Made by a program: the position numbers and the translations under genes. Of a DNA stretch of 64,000 nucleotides, positions 9,130 to 18,923 are shown piece after piece. The stretch lies in NCBI RefSeq assembly GCF_007680845.1, contig NZ_VEIY01000004.1, forward strand, positions 186,001 to 250,000, given 5' to 3'. The notes beneath the pieces were generated by a model, which did no database searches, was not told the DNA's origin, and saw only the letters and a program-made list of their open reading frames with translations. The number at the start of each line of letters is the position of its first letter. Position 1 is the first letter of the stretch. Origin of the DNA: Curtobacterium pusillum (GTDB taxonomy: Bacteria > Actinomycetota > Actinomycetes > Actinomycetales > Microbacteriaceae).

Positions 9130-10671
9130 TCAGTGCGCGGCGGTCGGGATGCTCCCCGTCACCGCTGCGCTGGCGTGCGCGAGCTTGTCCAACCGCACCT
9201 TCTGGCGGTTGATGAGGAGCCCACCGGCGAGGGCGACCAGCACGAGCACGCCCGCCGAGATGCCGAACGCCACGTGGTACCCGTCGAGGACCGCCTGTGC
9301 CTGCTGCAGCTTCGTCGGCGCTGCGTTCAGCCCCGAGAGGCTGTCCTTCACGACGTCCGCGAAGATCGTCGACAGGAGCGCGGTGCCGATGGAGCCACCG
9401 ATCTGCTGCATGGTGTTCACGGTCGCCGAGGCCACGCCGGCGTCGGCCCGGGCGACCCCGGTCGTCGCGGTGTTCATCGCGGACGAGAAGATCGTCCCCA
9501 TGCCGAGGCCGATGACGATCAGCGCCGGCAGGACCGTGCCGGCGTAGGAGCTGTCCAGGTCGGTGCGGAGGAGCAGCAGCAGCCCGATCGACGCCACGAG
9601 ACCACCGGCGAAGATGAGCACCTTCGGGCCGACGCGGGGGAGCAGGCGTCCACCGATCTGCGTCGCCGAGATCATGATCGACAGCGGCATCGGGAGGAAC
9701 GCGAGGCCCGTCTGCAGCGAGCTGAACCCGAGGGTCTGTTCGAGGTAGTAGGTCAGGAACAGGAAGATGCCGAACATGCCGATCGCGACGAGGCCGATCG
9801 CGACGAACGAGCCGCCACGGTCGCGGTCGAGGACGACGCGCAGGGGGAGCAGCGGGTGGGGGACCCGAGTCTCGATGAACACGAACGCGGCGATGAGCAC
9901 GACGCCGGCGGCGAGCATGACGATCGTCAGCGGGGCGTCCCAGCCGTTGGTCTCGGCGTTGGAGAAGCCGTAGACGACACCGACCAGACCGGCCGTGATG
10001 GTGACGACGCCGGCGACGTCGATGCGCGGACGCTCGACCTTCGGCGGCTTCGCCATGAACACGAGGGCGCCGATGACACCGAGGACCGCGAACACGACGT
10101 TCACGTAGAGGCACCAGCGCCACGAGGCGTACTCGGTGAGGACACCGCCGAGCAGCAGGCCGATCGCCGCGCCGGAGCCCGCGATCGACCCGAAGATGCC
10201 GAACGCGCGACCGCGTTCCTTCGGGTCGCGGAACGTCGTGGTCAGCATGCCGAGGGCGGACGGCGCGAGGAGCGCACCGAAGACGCCCTGCAGCGCACGC
10301 GCGGCCACCAGCAGGCCGAACGAGTCCGCGAGGCCACCGAGGACCGACGCGACCGCGAAGCCGACGAGCCCGATGATGAAGGTGTTCTTGCGGCCGAACA
10401 GGTCGCCGAGGCGTCCGCCGAGCAGCAGGAGCGACCCGAACGCGAGCGAGTACGCGGTGACGATCCACTGGCGCTGGTCGGTGCCGAACCCGAGGTCCGT
10501 CTGGGCCGAGGGCAGGGCGATGTTGACGATGGTGGCGTCGAGCACGACCATCAGCTGCGCCAGGGCAATGACCGCCAGGGCGATCCAGCGGTGGTTGGTC
10601 TTGTCGGGCGTCGAGCGGGGAGTCGTGGGGGCCGACCCGGTGGGGGTCGGCACGGTCTGTTCTGCCGTCAC
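9130..10671 (-). CDS. MFS transporter, DHA2 (EmrB/QacA) drug efflux family
   Basis: Proton-driven multidrug exporter of the inner membrane, 513 aa with about 14 hydrophobic helices. The DHA2 signatures LDATIVNIALP (helix 1) and LGGRLGDLFGRKNTF (loop 2-3 motif A) are clear, and LVAARALQGVFGALLAPSAL is motif C-like. Start is GTG 10671 (VTAEQT), placed by an AGGAGG Shine-Dalgarno about 6 nt upstream. It is divergent from a TetR gene 145 nt away, the classic arrangement of an efflux pump under its own repressor. A strong hairpin follows the gene. Confidence 0.93.
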   Translation of the reverse strand: MTAEQTVPTPTGSAPTTPRSTPDKTNHRWIALAVIALAQLMVVLDATIVNIALPSAQTDLGFGTDQRQWIVTAYSLAFGSLLLLGGRLGDLFGRKNTFIIGLVGFAVASVLGGLADSFGLLVAARALQGVFGALLAPSALGMLTTTFRDPKERGRAFGIFGSIAGSGAAIGLLLGGVLTEYASWRWCLYVNVVFAVLGVIGALVFMAKPPKVERPRIDVAGVVTITAGLVGVVYGFSNAETNGWDAPLTIVMLAAGVVLIAAFVFIETRVPHPLLPLRVVLDRDRGGSFVAIGLVAIGMFGIFLFLTYYLEQTLGFSSLQTGLAFLPMPLSIMISATQIGGRLLPRVGPKVLIFAGGLVASIGLLLLLRTDLDSSYAGTVLPALIVIGLGMGTIFSSAMNTATTGVARADAGVASATVNTMQQIGGSIGTALLSTIFADVVKDSLSGLNAAPTKLQQAQAVLDGYHVAFGISAGVLVLVALAGGLLINRQKVRLDKLAHASAAVTGSIPTAAH

Positions 10672-10725
10672 GGCAGCCTCCTTCGTTCAGAGGGGAGGGG
10701 AAGTGGGAAGGTCTCGATCGAGAAC

Positions 10726-10742
10726 CGGATGCACGGCATCCG
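10726..10742. promoter_or_regulatory. Candidate TetR operator CGGATGC-ACG-GCATCCG
   Basis: Perfect 7-bp inverted repeat with a 3-nt spacer in the divergent gap, 55 bp from the efflux start. Position and symmetry fit a TetR-family site; binding is inferred. Confidence 0.55.
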
Positions 10743-10803
10743 TTTGTGACCAGTGTAGACCGAAACGGAAGGTCCGCATCCACTTATTCCCAGAAAGTTC
10801 AAC

Positions 10804-10809
10804 TACGGT
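10804..10809 (+). promoter_or_regulatory. -10 hexamer TACGGT of tetR
   Basis: Seven nt before GTG 10817, which decides that start over GTG 10808 (the hexamer overlaps the latter). Confidence 0.5.
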
Positions 10810-10816
10810 GAGTCAC

Positions 10817-11464
10817 GTGAGCACCACCGACGTCGAGCGTCCGTTGCGCGCCGACGCGGCACGCAACCGTGAACTGATCCTGCAGACCGCGCGGAAGTGC
10901 TTCGCCGAACGCGGGCTCTCGGTCACCCTCAACGACATCGCCCACGAAGCCGGGGTCGGCGTCGGCACGGTCTACCGTCGCTTCGCCGACAAGGACTCCC
11001 TGATCGAGGCCCTGCTCGCCACCAAGTTCGAGGCGATGAACGACGCAGCCGCCCGGGCCGGCGACGAAGCCGACCCGCGCGAAGCCCTCCGCGTCTACCT
11101 GATGGGCGTGTTCGAGTTCCGCGCACGGGATCGCGCCCTCGCGGACGCCATCGTCCGCGCGGGCAAGGCGCGGCCGTCGATCGTCCAGGAACGCGACCGG
11201 CTCGAAGACCAGGTGAGCACGATCATCCGCCGCGCGAAGGACGCCGGGGTGGTGCGCCAGGGCTTCGACTACCGCGACCTCCCGATGCTGACGACGATGC
11301 TCGGTGCCGTCGCCGACGCCACCCGCGGCCACGACCCGGACGCCTGGCGCCGCTACGCCGAGGTCCTCATCGACGGCGTGATGCCGGGTACGACCGAAGC
11401 GCCGATGCTCGGCGAGCCGCTGGACCGCGAGACGATCGAACGCGCGCTCCACGCCCAGTCCTAG
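10817..11464 (+). CDS. TetR/AcrR family transcriptional regulator
   Basis: 215 aa. N-terminal helix-turn-helix is typical: RELILQTARKCFAERG, then LNDIAHEAGVGVGTVYRRF with the GTVYRRF recognition helix. The C-terminal ligand-sensing half is the variable all-helical domain. It reads divergently from the DHA2 efflux gene and most likely represses it, being released by a drug-like ligand (inference from context). GTG 10817 is chosen because a -10 hexamer sits 7 nt before it. Its stop lies 3 nt from the stop of the convergent mannosyltransferase gene. Confidence 0.92.
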   Translation: MSTTDVERPLRADAARNRELILQTARKCFAERGLSVTLNDIAHEAGVGVGTVYRRFADKDSLIEALLATKFEAMNDAAARAGDEADPREALRVYLMGVFEFRARDRALADAIVRAGKARPSIVQERDRLEDQVSTIIRRAKDAGVVRQGFDYRDLPMLTTMLGAVADATRGHDPDAWRRYAEVLIDGVMPGTTEAPMLGEPLDRETIERALHAQS

Positions 11465-11467
11465 CGA

Positions 11468-13099
11468 CTAGAGCCAGCTCGGCACCCAGTAGTGGGACCG
11501 GATGAAGTCCCACGGCATCTGCATGCCCGTCCACATCGGGTACCAGTACGCCGACGCGAGCACCACGACCCCGAGGTAGACGCCGACCCACACGATCGCC
11601 CGGGTCCGGCGTGGTCGTGGATCCCCTCGTGACCCGAGCACCAGCCCGATCGCAGCGGCGAGTGCCATCACCATGAAGGGCTCGAAGGCGATCGTGTAGA
11701 ACTGGAACACGGTGCGGTTCACGTAGAGCAACCACGGCAGGTACCCGGCCGCGACGCCCATCAGGACGAGCCCGTACTCCCACCGACGGCGCAGGATCCA
11801 GAGCACGAGGAGCGCCACGGTCGCGACGACCGCGGCGTACCAGATGAACGGGTTCGCGATCCCCGTGATCGCCTCACCGCAGCGGGTCGCCGTGCAGCCG
11901 TCCTGCCCGGCGTTCGTGCCGACGTAGTACATGGACGTCGGGCGCTGCATGAGGAGCCACAGCAGCGGGTTCGCCTGGTAGGAGTGCGGCGTGTGCAGGC
12001 CGATGTTGAAGCCGTAGATCTCGGACTGGTAGTGCCACCAGTCCTGCACGCTGTCGGGCACCCACGACAGGACGCCGGTCCAGCGGATCCCGCCCGAGGC
12101 GAGCCAGTTCCGGTCCCAGCCGTCCTTCGACACGAACCACCCGGTCCACGACGCCAGGTAGGTGACCGCGGCGACCGGCACCGTCAGCAGGAACGACACC
12201 GGTCCCTGCTGCAGCCAGGCGCTCGACGACCAGAACTCGATGCCGGCGCGCTTCCGGAGCACCATGTCGCTCAGCACGGAGTACACGGCGAAGAACGCCA
12301 GGAAGTACATGCCCGACCACTTCGTCGCGGTCGCGAGGCCGAGCGCCAGGCCCATCGCCAGCAGCCACGGACGCCACCAGAACACCGGCCCCCAGAGTGT
12401 GTCCCGTCCGGCCGCGGTCCGGCGGGCGACCCACGCGTCCAGTCGGCGGGAAGTCCACCGTCGGTCGAGCAGCAGTGCTCCGAACCCGAGCACGACGAAG
12501 AAGGTCAGGATCCCGTCGAGCAGCGTCACGCGGGAGAGCACGATCGCCTGGCCGTCGACCGCCAGCAGGAAGCCCGCGAGCGTGCCGACGAGGGTCGAGC
12601 GGAACAGCGACCGGGCGATGACGGCGGTCAGGAACACCGTCGCGATGCCGAGCACGGCGACCGCGAAGCGCCACCCGAACGAGTCGTCCGCCCCGAACAG
12701 GAGCATCCCGAGCCCGATCAGGTACTTGCCGAGCGGCGGGTGCGCGATGAACTCGGCCGCACTCGTGTAGATGTCGGTCTGCCCGTCGGCGAACCGCTCG
12801 TCCGTCGTCGGCAGGGAGTCGTCGTTCGGGTTCGACGGCCACGTGCCCTCGTACCCGAGGTGCACGATCGACCAGCCGTCCTTGACGTAGTACGTCTCGT
12901 CGAACACCAGCGAGTGGGGGTGGCCGAGGCCGACCAGTCGCAGCACGGCCGCGAGCACCGTGACCGCGATGGGGCCCGCCCAGCGCCAGGCCGCGACCCG
13001 CCACGAGACCGAGAGGACACGGCCCCACCAGTCGTCGAGACGGGAGCCGACCGGCCCGTCGGGGACGGCGGTACGGTCGTCGGTCAGCTCGCTGGTCAT
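11468..13099 (-). CDS. pmt: Dolichyl-phosphate-mannose-protein mannosyltransferase (PMT family)
   Basis: Membrane O-mannosyltransferase (GT39) that moves mannose from polyprenyl-phosphate-mannose to Ser/Thr of exported proteins, as in mycobacterial Rv1002c. 543 aa, about 10-11 hydrophobic helices. The first extracytoplasmic loop has the catalytic Asp-Glu pair in VFDETYYVKDG (D67-E68). C-terminal PWLLYVNRTVFQFY and FIRSHYWVPSWL are family blocks. ATG 13099 is preferred over ATG 13108 because a -10 TAGGAT lies 7 nt before it. Divergent from rsmI, the arrangement conserved in many actinobacteria. Confidence 0.93.
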   Translation of the reverse strand: MTSELTDDRTAVPDGPVGSRLDDWWGRVLSVSWRVAAWRWAGPIAVTVLAAVLRLVGLGHPHSLVFDETYYVKDGWSIVHLGYEGTWPSNPNDDSLPTTDERFADGQTDIYTSAAEFIAHPPLGKYLIGLGMLLFGADDSFGWRFAVAVLGIATVFLTAVIARSLFRSTLVGTLAGFLLAVDGQAIVLSRVTLLDGILTFFVVLGFGALLLDRRWTSRRLDAWVARRTAAGRDTLWGPVFWWRPWLLAMGLALGLATATKWSGMYFLAFFAVYSVLSDMVLRKRAGIEFWSSSAWLQQGPVSFLLTVPVAAVTYLASWTGWFVSKDGWDRNWLASGGIRWTGVLSWVPDSVQDWWHYQSEIYGFNIGLHTPHSYQANPLLWLLMQRPTSMYYVGTNAGQDGCTATRCGEAITGIANPFIWYAAVVATVALLVLWILRRRWEYGLVLMGVAAGYLPWLLYVNRTVFQFYTIAFEPFMVMALAAAIGLVLGSRGDPRPRRTRAIVWVGVYLGVVVLASAYWYPMWTGMQMPWDFIRSHYWVPSWL

Positions 13100-13106
13100 C
13101 GCGCAC

Positions 13107-13112
13107 ATCCTA
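13107..13112 (-). promoter_or_regulatory. -10 hexamer TAGGAT of pmt
   Basis: Seven nt before the ATG at 13099 on the minus strand; overlaps the alternative start at 13108, which it argues against. Confidence 0.55.
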
Positions 13113-13152
13113 CGGATGCGGCCGATGGGCGTGCTGCGACGACAATGGGGTG

Positions 13153-13974
13153 GTGATCGTCCTCGCAGCAACGCCCATCGGCAACCTCGGCGATGCCTCG
13201 CGGCGCCTCGTCGAGACCCTCTCGAACGCGACGGTGGTGGCGGCCGAGGACACCCGCACCGCCATCCACCTCATGCGCGCGCTCGGGATCGAGAACCGTC
13301 CGCGGCTCATCGCGCTGCACGAGCACAACGAGCGCGCCAAGGCGTCCGAGGTCGTCGAGCTCGCCCGGGACGAGGACGTCGTGGTGCTGACCGACGCCGG
13401 CATGCCCGCGATCAGCGACCCGGGCTTCCCGCTCGTCGAGGCAGCGGCAGCAGCGGGTGTCACCGTCACGGCGCTGCCCGGTCCGTCGGCGGTGCTCATG
13501 GCGCTCGCCGTGTCCGGGCTCCCGACCGACCGGTTCACGTTCGAAGGGTTCCCCACCCGCAAGGCGGGGGAGCGCCGCCGGCTGTTTTCCTCGCTCGCGG
13601 GCGAGCAACGGACGATGGTCTTCTTCGAGTCGCCGCACCGGCTGGCGGACACCCTCGGCGACATGGCCGCGGGGTTCGGTGGCGACCGGCGCGCTGCCGT
13701 CTGCCGCGAACTGACGAAGCTCTACGAGGAGGTCCGGCGCGGGCCGCTCGACGAGCTCGTCACGTGGGCGGCGGACGGTGTGAAGGGCGAGATCTGCATC
13801 GTGGTCGAGGGGGCCCAGGCGCAGCAGGGCGCGGCCACGATCGAGGACGGCGTGCGGCTCGTGCTCGAACGGGTGGCTGCCGGTTCCCGCATGAAGGAGG
13901 CGGCCGCGGCCGTCGCGGACGCGACGGGGCTGTCGAAACGCGACCTGTACGAAGGTGCGCTGGCGGCGCGGTAG
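13153..13974 (+). CDS. rsmI: 16S rRNA (cytidine(1402)-2'-O)-methyltransferase
   Basis: Tetrapyrrole-methylase-fold enzyme that 2'-O-methylates C1402 in the ribosomal P-site using S-adenosylmethionine. Signature blocks are AATPIGNLGDASRR at the N-terminus, AEDTRTAIHLM, TDAGMPAISDPGFPLV, ALPGPSAVLMAL and FFESPHRLADTL. 273 aa, normal. Two GTGs (13150, 13153) are adjacent; 13153 gives the usual V-I-V-L-A-A-T-P N-terminus. First gene of the run rsmI-metG-tatD-rsmA, but a palindrome separates it from metG, which also has its own promoter. Confidence 0.95.
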   Translation: MIVLAATPIGNLGDASRRLVETLSNATVVAAEDTRTAIHLMRALGIENRPRLIALHEHNERAKASEVVELARDEDVVVLTDAGMPAISDPGFPLVEAAAAAGVTVTALPGPSAVLMALAVSGLPTDRFTFEGFPTRKAGERRRLFSSLAGEQRTMVFFESPHRLADTLGDMAAGFGGDRRAAVCRELTKLYEEVRRGPLDELVTWAADGVKGEICIVVEGAQAQQGAATIEDGVRLVLERVAAGSRMKEAAAAVADATGLSKRDLYEGALAAR

Positions 13975-13986
13975 GCGCTCGCGTCT

Positions 13987-14032
13987 CCGGTCTGGAGGCG
14001 CGGATCGAGCCTGCACCGCGCCTCCCGTCCGG
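13987..14032. repeat. REP-like palindrome (GGAGGCGCGG family), rsmI-metG gap
   Basis: 17-nt arms 13987-14003 and 14016-14032 around the core GGAGGCGCGG / CCGCGCCTCC, two mismatches in the outer stem. It follows the rsmI stop by 12 nt and can act as its terminator. Confidence 0.85.
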
Positions 14033-14081
14033 TTCTCCACAGGTGGCGCGCGGGGCGCGTCATGCGGCCTCCGCCCGCCCG

Positions 14082-14087
14082 TAGGAT
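14082..14087 (+). promoter_or_regulatory. -10 hexamer TAGGAT of metG
   Basis: Seven nt before the ATG at 14095; no Shine-Dalgarno in between, so metG is probably leaderless. Confidence 0.6.
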
Positions 14088-14094
14088 GGTGCGC

Positions 14095-15672
14095 ATGTCC
14101 GACGGGTCCTCGTTCAGCATCACCACGCCGATCTTCTACGTGAACGACGTGCCCCACATCGGGCACGCCTACACGGAGGTCGCCGCGGACGTCCTCGCGC
14201 GCTGGCACCGTCAGCGTGGCGACGACACCTGGCTGCTCACCGGCACCGACGAGCACGGGCAGAAGATCCTGCGGACCGCCAGCGCGAACGAGGTCACGCC
14301 GAAGGAGTGGGCCGACCGTCTCGTGACCGACGCGTGGAAGCCGCTCCTCGACACCGTCGACGTCGCCAACGACGACTTCATCCGCACCACCGACGAACGG
14401 CACGAACGCGGCGTGACGGCGTTCCTGCAGAAGCTCTACGACGACGGCTACATCTACGCGGGCGAGTTCGAGGGTTTCTACTGCGTGGGGTGCGAGGAGT
14501 ACAAGCAGCCGGGTGACCTCGTCCCCGGCACCGGCGCGTACGAGGGCCAGCAGGTCTGTGCGATCCACTCGATCCCCGTCGAGGTCCTGTCCGAGCGCAA
14601 CTACTTCTTCCGGATGTCCGACTTCGAGCAGCGGCTGCTCGACCTGTACGAGTCGAACCCGGAGTTCATCCAGCCCGAGAGCGTCCGCAACGAGATCATC
14701 TCGTTCGTGAAGCAGGGGCTGCGGGACCTGTCGATCTCGCGGTCGAGCTTCGACTGGGGCATCACGATCCCGTGGGACAGCGACCACGTGCTGTACGTGT
14801 GGTTCGACGCCCTCCTCAACTACATCACCGCGCTCGGCTACGGCAGCGACGACGACGAAGCCTTCCAGCGGCTCTGGCCGAGCGTGCACATCGTCGGCAA
14901 GGACATCGCCCGGTTCCACGCGGTGATCTGGCCGGCGATGCTCATGGCCGCCGGGCTCCCGGTCCCGAAGCGCGTGTTCGGCCACGGCTGGCTGCTGGTC
15001 GGCGGCGAGAAGATGTCGAAGTCGAAGCTGACCGGCATCGCCCCGTCCGAGATCACCGACACGTTCGGCTCCGACGCCTTCCGCTACTACTTCCTCCGTG
15101 CGATCACCTTCGGGCAGGACGGCAACTTCAGCTGGGAAGACATCTCCGCGCGGTACCAGGCGGAACTCGCGAACGGGTTCGGCAACCTGGCGTCGCGCCT
15201 CATCGCCATGCTGCACAAGTACTTCGACGGCGCCGTGCCGTCGCGGGGTGCGCTGGCCGCGTCCGACGAGGCGATCGACGCGCTCGCCGTCGCCGTGACC
15301 GAGCGTGCGGACGCGGCCATCGCCGCCTTCGCCCCGCACGAGGCGATCGCGACCGTGTGGGAGCTCGTCGACGCGCTGAACGGGTACATCACCGAGCAGC
15401 AGCCGTGGGCCCTCGCGAAGGACGACGCCCAGCGCGAGCGCCTCGGCACCGTGCTCGCCACCGCGCTGCGCGGGCTCGGGACCGTCGCCGTGCTGCTCTC
15501 GCCAGTCACGCCGAAGGCCACCGAGAAGCTCTGGGCGTCGATCGGTGCCGGCGGTTCGATCGCCGAGCAGCGCGTCGACCGTGCTTGGGAGTGGCAGGGC
15601 GCCGACACCGTCGTGCCGCTCGAGTCCGGCTTGTTCCCGCGCATCGAACAGACGGAGCAGGGCGCAGCGTGA
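14095..15672 (+). CDS. metG: Methionyl-tRNA synthetase
   Basis: Class I synthetase that charges tRNA-Met in two ATP-dependent steps. HIGH motif at residues 21-24 and KMSKS at 306-310 are intact. A zinc site with C130, C133, C155 and H158 is visible (one knuckle), as in the MetG2-type enzymes. 525 aa, without the C-terminal tRNA-binding (EMAP-like) domain. ATG 14095 is set by the -10 hexamer TAGGAT 7 nt upstream. Its stop overlaps the GTG start of tatD. Confidence 0.96.
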   Translation: MSDGSSFSITTPIFYVNDVPHIGHAYTEVAADVLARWHRQRGDDTWLLTGTDEHGQKILRTASANEVTPKEWADRLVTDAWKPLLDTVDVANDDFIRTTDERHERGVTAFLQKLYDDGYIYAGEFEGFYCVGCEEYKQPGDLVPGTGAYEGQQVCAIHSIPVEVLSERNYFFRMSDFEQRLLDLYESNPEFIQPESVRNEIISFVKQGLRDLSISRSSFDWGITIPWDSDHVLYVWFDALLNYITALGYGSDDDEAFQRLWPSVHIVGKDIARFHAVIWPAMLMAAGLPVPKRVFGHGWLLVGGEKMSKSKLTGIAPSEITDTFGSDAFRYYFLRAITFGQDGNFSWEDISARYQAELANGFGNLASRLIAMLHKYFDGAVPSRGALAASDEAIDALAVAVTERADAAIAAFAPHEAIATVWELVDALNGYITEQQPWALAKDDAQRERLGTVLATALRGLGTVAVLLSPVTPKATEKLWASIGAGGSIAEQRVDRAWEWQGADTVVPLESGLFPRIEQTEQGAA

Positions 15673-16577
15673 CCGACGCCCACCTCCGCTCCCGCGGCGA
15701 CGGAGACGGCTCCAAGCGGGACCTGACCTACCCGCCGTTGCCCGAGGCGCTCGTCGTCCCGGTCTACGACAACCACACCCACATGGAGATCGCCGACGGC
15801 GGCGACGGGGCCCTCGACTACCGGGAGCACCTCGGCCGGGCCTCGAGCGTCGGCGTGCGCGGGGTCGTGCAGGTCGGCACCGACCTCGCGACCTCCGAGT
15901 GGTCGGCGGCGATCGCGGCCCGAGAACCCCGGGTCCTCGCTGCCGTGGCACTCCACCCGAACGAAGCGCCGTCGCTGCAGGAGCAGGGGCTGCTCGACGA
16001 GCACCTCGCCGGGATCGACCGGCTGGCGGCGCTCCCGCGTGTCCGGGCGATCGGCGAGACCGGGCTCGACTTCTTCCGCACCGGCGAGGGCGGCCGCGAT
16101 GCCCAGATCCGTTCGTTCGAGGAGCACATCCGGATCGCCAAGGAGCACGACCTCGCGCTCACGATCCACGACCGGGACGCCCACGACGCCGTGATCGAGG
16201 TCCTCGACCGCGTCGGCGCTCCCGAGAAGACCGTCTTCCACTGCTTCTCCGGCGGTCCGGAGCTCGCGAAGACCTGTGCCGACCGCGGGTGGTACATGTC
16301 CTTCGCCGGCACCGTGACGTTCAAGAACGCCGAGTCGCTGCGCGAAGCCCTGCTCGTCGCGCCGCGGCACCTCATCATGGTCGAGACGGACGCGCCGTTC
16401 CTCACGCCGACGCCGTACCGCGGTCGGCCGAACGCGCCGTACCTCATCCCGCTGACGCTGCGGTCGATGGCAGACACCATCGGGACCGACGCCTCGATGC
16501 TCGCGGCGCAGATCGCCTCGAACACCGAGCTCGTCTACGGCGCGTGGGACGCCGAGCCCGTCACGGTGGACGGGTAG
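15669..16577 (+). CDS. tatD: TatD family metal-dependent DNase
   Basis: TIM-barrel hydrolase of the TatD family, a 3'-5' exonuclease/DNA-repair enzyme in E. coli. Metal ligands: H36 and H38 in YDNHTHME, E in [11 protein letters not shown] in LTIHDRD and VFHCFSGG, D in [10 protein letters not shown]. 302 aa, slightly longer at the N-terminus than E. coli TatD. GTG 15669 overlaps the metG stop (GTGA), so translation is coupled. rsmA begins 3 nt after its stop; metG-tatD-rsmA is a conserved actinobacterial run. Confidence 0.94.
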   Translation: MTDAHLRSRGDGDGSKRDLTYPPLPEALVVPVYDNHTHMEIADGGDGALDYREHLGRASSVGVRGVVQVGTDLATSEWSAAIAAREPRVLAAVALHPNEAPSLQEQGLLDEHLAGIDRLAALPRVRAIGETGLDFFRTGEGGRDAQIRSFEEHIRIAKEHDLALTIHDRDAHDAVIEVLDRVGAPEKTVFHCFSGGPELAKTCADRGWYMSFAGTVTFKNAESLREALLVAPRHLIMVETDAPFLTPTPYRGRPNAPYLIPLTLRSMADTIGTDASMLAAQIASNTELVYGAWDAEPVTVDG

Positions 16578-16579
16578 TC

Positions 16580-17431
16580 GTGGCCTCGCTCCTCGGGCCG
16601 GCGGAGATCCGGGACCTCGCTGCGCAGCTCGACGTCACGCCGACCAAGAAGCTCGGGCAGAACTTCGTGCACGACGCCAACACCGTGCGGCGGATCGTGG
16701 CGTCGGGGAAGGTGACCGCCGAGTCCAAGGTGCTCGAGATCGGGCCGGGGCTCGGATCGCTCACGCTGGGGCTCACCGAGACCGGCGCCTCCGTCACCGC
16801 GGTCGAGATCGACGGTCGGCTGGCCGCTCGTCTCCCGGACACGGTCGCGGCCATGCAGCCGGATGCCCGACTCCGGGTCGTGCACCAGGACGCCCTCACG
16901 ATCGCGGCGTCCGACCTGCCGGAAGCCCCGACCCACGTCGTCGCCAACCTGCCGTACAACGTGTCCGTGCCCGTCCTGCTGCACCTGCTCGCGACCTTCC
17001 CGTCGATCGAGCGAGCGCTCGTGATGGTGCAGGCCGAGGTCGGGTACCGCATCGCTGCCGCGCCGGGCAGCAAGGTCTACGGCGCCCCGAGCGTCAAGGC
17101 CGCCTGGTACGGCTCGTGGTCGATCGCCGGTCAGGTCAGCCGGCAGGTCTTCTGGCCGGTGCCGAACGTCGACAGCGTGCTCGTGGGCTTCGACAGCCAC
17201 GAGCCCCCTGGTGACGAAGCGCTCCGGGCGCAGGTGTTCGCGCTCGTCGACGGTGCGTTCCAGCAGCGCCGGAAGATGCTGCGGCAGAGCCTGTCCGGGG
17301 TGCTCGGCAGCAGTGCTCGTGCATCGGAACTGCTCACCGCGGGCGGGGTCGACCCGACGGCTCGTGGTGAGATGCTCAGCGCCGACGACTTCGTGCGGCT
17401 CGGCCGGACGGTCCTCGCCGCGGCGGAGTAG
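16580..17431 (+). CDS. rsmA: 16S rRNA (adenine(1518)-N(6)/adenine(1519)-N(6))-dimethyltransferase
   Basis: KsgA-family enzyme that dimethylates A1518 and A1519 of 16S rRNA late in 30S assembly. [10 protein letters not shown], the SAM loop [12 protein letters not shown] and the catalytic [11 protein letters not shown] are all intact. 283 aa. GTG 16580 lies 3 nt after tatD. The last 56 nt overlap the 3' end of the opposite-strand pentapeptide gene. In many actinobacteria ispE follows directly; here it is 8.2 kb away. Confidence 0.96.
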   Translation: MASLLGPAEIRDLAAQLDVTPTKKLGQNFVHDANTVRRIVASGKVTAESKVLEIGPGLGSLTLGLTETGASVTAVEIDGRLAARLPDTVAAMQPDARLRVVHQDALTIAASDLPEAPTHVVANLPYNVSVPVLLHLLATFPSIERALVMVQAEVGYRIAAAPGSKVYGAPSVKAAWYGSWSIAGQVSRQVFWPVPNVDSVLVGFDSHEPPGDEALRAQVFALVDGAFQQRRKMLRQSLSGVLGSSARASELLTAGGVDPTARGEMLSADDFVRLGRTVLAAAE

Positions 17432-18314
17432 ACCCGGTCGTCCCGGTCCCGGCGTTCCAGTGCGCCGGACGGCGGAACCCGACGGGGAGCACCGTGCCGG
17501 CGTCCCCGCGAGCGCTGTTGACCTGCATCTGCGTGAGGAACACCGCGCCGCCGAGGTCCGCGCCACCGAGGTCCGCGTCCCGCAGGTCGACCCCGAGGAG
17601 ATCGCACCGGTCGAGTCGCGCGCCACGGAGGTCCGCGGCGATGGCGGTGCTCCCGCGGAGGGTCGCGCCGCGCAGGTCCGCACCGCGGAGGTCGGCACCG
17701 ACGAGGTCGCTGCCCGGACCCGGACGGGCGCCGGACCCCGAGCGGCTGGCCGTGCCCGCGCGGTTTCCGGCAGGGGCACCACGGACGATCTCGCTCGCTT
17801 CGAGGAGGAGCGGCCGCGCGCGGTCGTACTCCGCGTCCACGTCCACCGCCGCGAGTTCCTCGGGTGACCCGTCGCTCAGCGCCAGGACCCGCTCGAACGC
17901 CGCGACCCAGGGGCCGTCGTCGGCCCGCCCGTGCACGAGGGTGATCGCCTCGTCGAGGTACCGGAGGAGTTCGTGCAGTCGCCGGACCACCGGGAACGTC
18001 GCGAACATCGCGCGCTGGGTCGCCGCGTCGTCCCGCCAGGAGCGCCCCGCGAACGTGTGCCGGGACACCTTCTGCCCGGCACCCGAGCAGTCGAACACCG
18101 TGCAGCCGGCGAACCCGCGCTCGCGGAGGTGCGGGTGGATCCGGCATCCGTCCGTCTCGTCGAGGTTGGTGCAGGGGTCGCCGGCGGCCTTGTCGAACGG
18201 GAAGTCCGCGGACTTCGCGAACGCCAGCGCCACGCAGCACAGCCCGAAGCAGTTCGCGCAGTCCGCGCCGAGGTCCGCTCGTCGTCCGAGTTCGACGCGG
18301 GTCCGTGTCGGCAT
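17376..18314 (-). CDS. Cys-cluster (YkgJ-like) protein with C-terminal pentapeptide repeats
   Basis: 312 aa in two parts. Residues 19-76 hold eight cysteines (C19, C22, C26, C27, C48, C57, C71, C76) in an arrangement like the metal- or Fe-S-binding YkgJ/UPF0153 domain. Residues about 202-258 are pentapeptide repeats (A-D/N-L-x-x: [14 protein letters not shown]), which fold as a right-handed beta helix. Function unknown. The C-terminus after RPAHW looks like untidy extension and runs antisense into the rsmA 3' end. YbaK lies 16 nt upstream in the same direction, so the two are probably cotranscribed. Confidence 0.85.
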   Translation of the reverse strand: MPTRTRVELGRRADLGADCANCFGLCCVALAFAKSADFPFDKAAGDPCTNLDETDGCRIHPHLRERGFAGCTVFDCSGAGQKVSRHTFAGRSWRDDAATQRAMFATFPVVRRLHELLRYLDEAITLVHGRADDGPWVAAFERVLALSDGSPEELAAVDVDAEYDRARPLLLEASEIVRGAPAGNRAGTASRSGSGARPGPGSDLVGADLRGADLRGATLRGSTAIAADLRGARLDRCDLLGVDLRDADLGGADLGGAVFLTQMQVNSARGDAGTVLPVGFRRPAHWNAGTGTTGSTPPRRGPSGRAARSRRR

Positions 18315-18330
18315 CAGCGCCCGTCCACCA

Positions 18331-18801
18331 TCAGTGCTCGTTGACCCGGACGACGGTCCCGCCGGTCAGGGTCAGCAACTGGTCGAAGGTCAGCGGCAGC
18401 ACGCTGTTCGCGGTCCCCGCAGCCGACCACACGACGTCGTACTCGCGGAGCGCTTCGTCGACCACGGTCCGGATCGGCGCCGGGTGACCAACGGGGGAGA
18501 CGCCCCCGATCGGCTGCCCCGTGACCTCGCGGACCTGCTTCGCCGTGGCCATGGCGAGGACCTCGACGCCGAGCTGTGCGGCGAGGAGGTCGGTGTCGAC
18601 CCGGTGCCGTCCCGAGGTCATCGCGAGGAGGGACTCCCCGTCGGCGAGGAACAGCAGGCTGCTCGCGATCGCGCCCGGTTCGGTGCCGAGGGCTGCTGCG
18701 GCATCGGCGGCGGTGTGCGTCGATGCGGGCAGTTCGCGGGCGGTGCTGTCGATGCCGGCTTCGGCGACGATGCGCTGGACGGTGGCGAGTCGGTCGTTCA
18801 T
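18331..18801 (-). CDS. YbaK/EbsC-family aminoacyl-tRNA deacylase
   Basis: Single-domain editing protein of the YbaK/ProX group that hydrolyses mischarged tRNA (for example Cys-tRNA-Pro); exact substrate here unknown. Typical blocks are GAIASSLLFLAD, GRHRVDTDLLA, TGQPIGGVSPVGH (with the conserved GGVSP loop) and the closing TNSVLPLTFDQLL. 156 aa. ATG 18801 is preferred over ATG 18810 because the GGGAGG Shine-Dalgarno is 9 nt before the former and would abut the latter. Confidence 0.9.
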   Translation of the reverse strand: MNDRLATVQRIVAEAGIDSTARELPASTHTAADAAAALGTEPGAIASSLLFLADGESLLAMTSGRHRVDTDLLAAQLGVEVLAMATAKQVREVTGQPIGGVSPVGHPAPIRTVVDEALREYDVVWSAAGTANSVLPLTFDQLLTLTGGTVVRVNEH

Positions 18802-18923
18802 CGGTCCCATCCTCCCCGCATTGCCGCGACGGCGCGACCGTCGACGCTCGGACGCCGTGCATACGACATGTTCGCGGTTCTGTGCTCGGACTCCGTAGCG
18901 TTCCTCCCGACCGAAGGAGCAGC

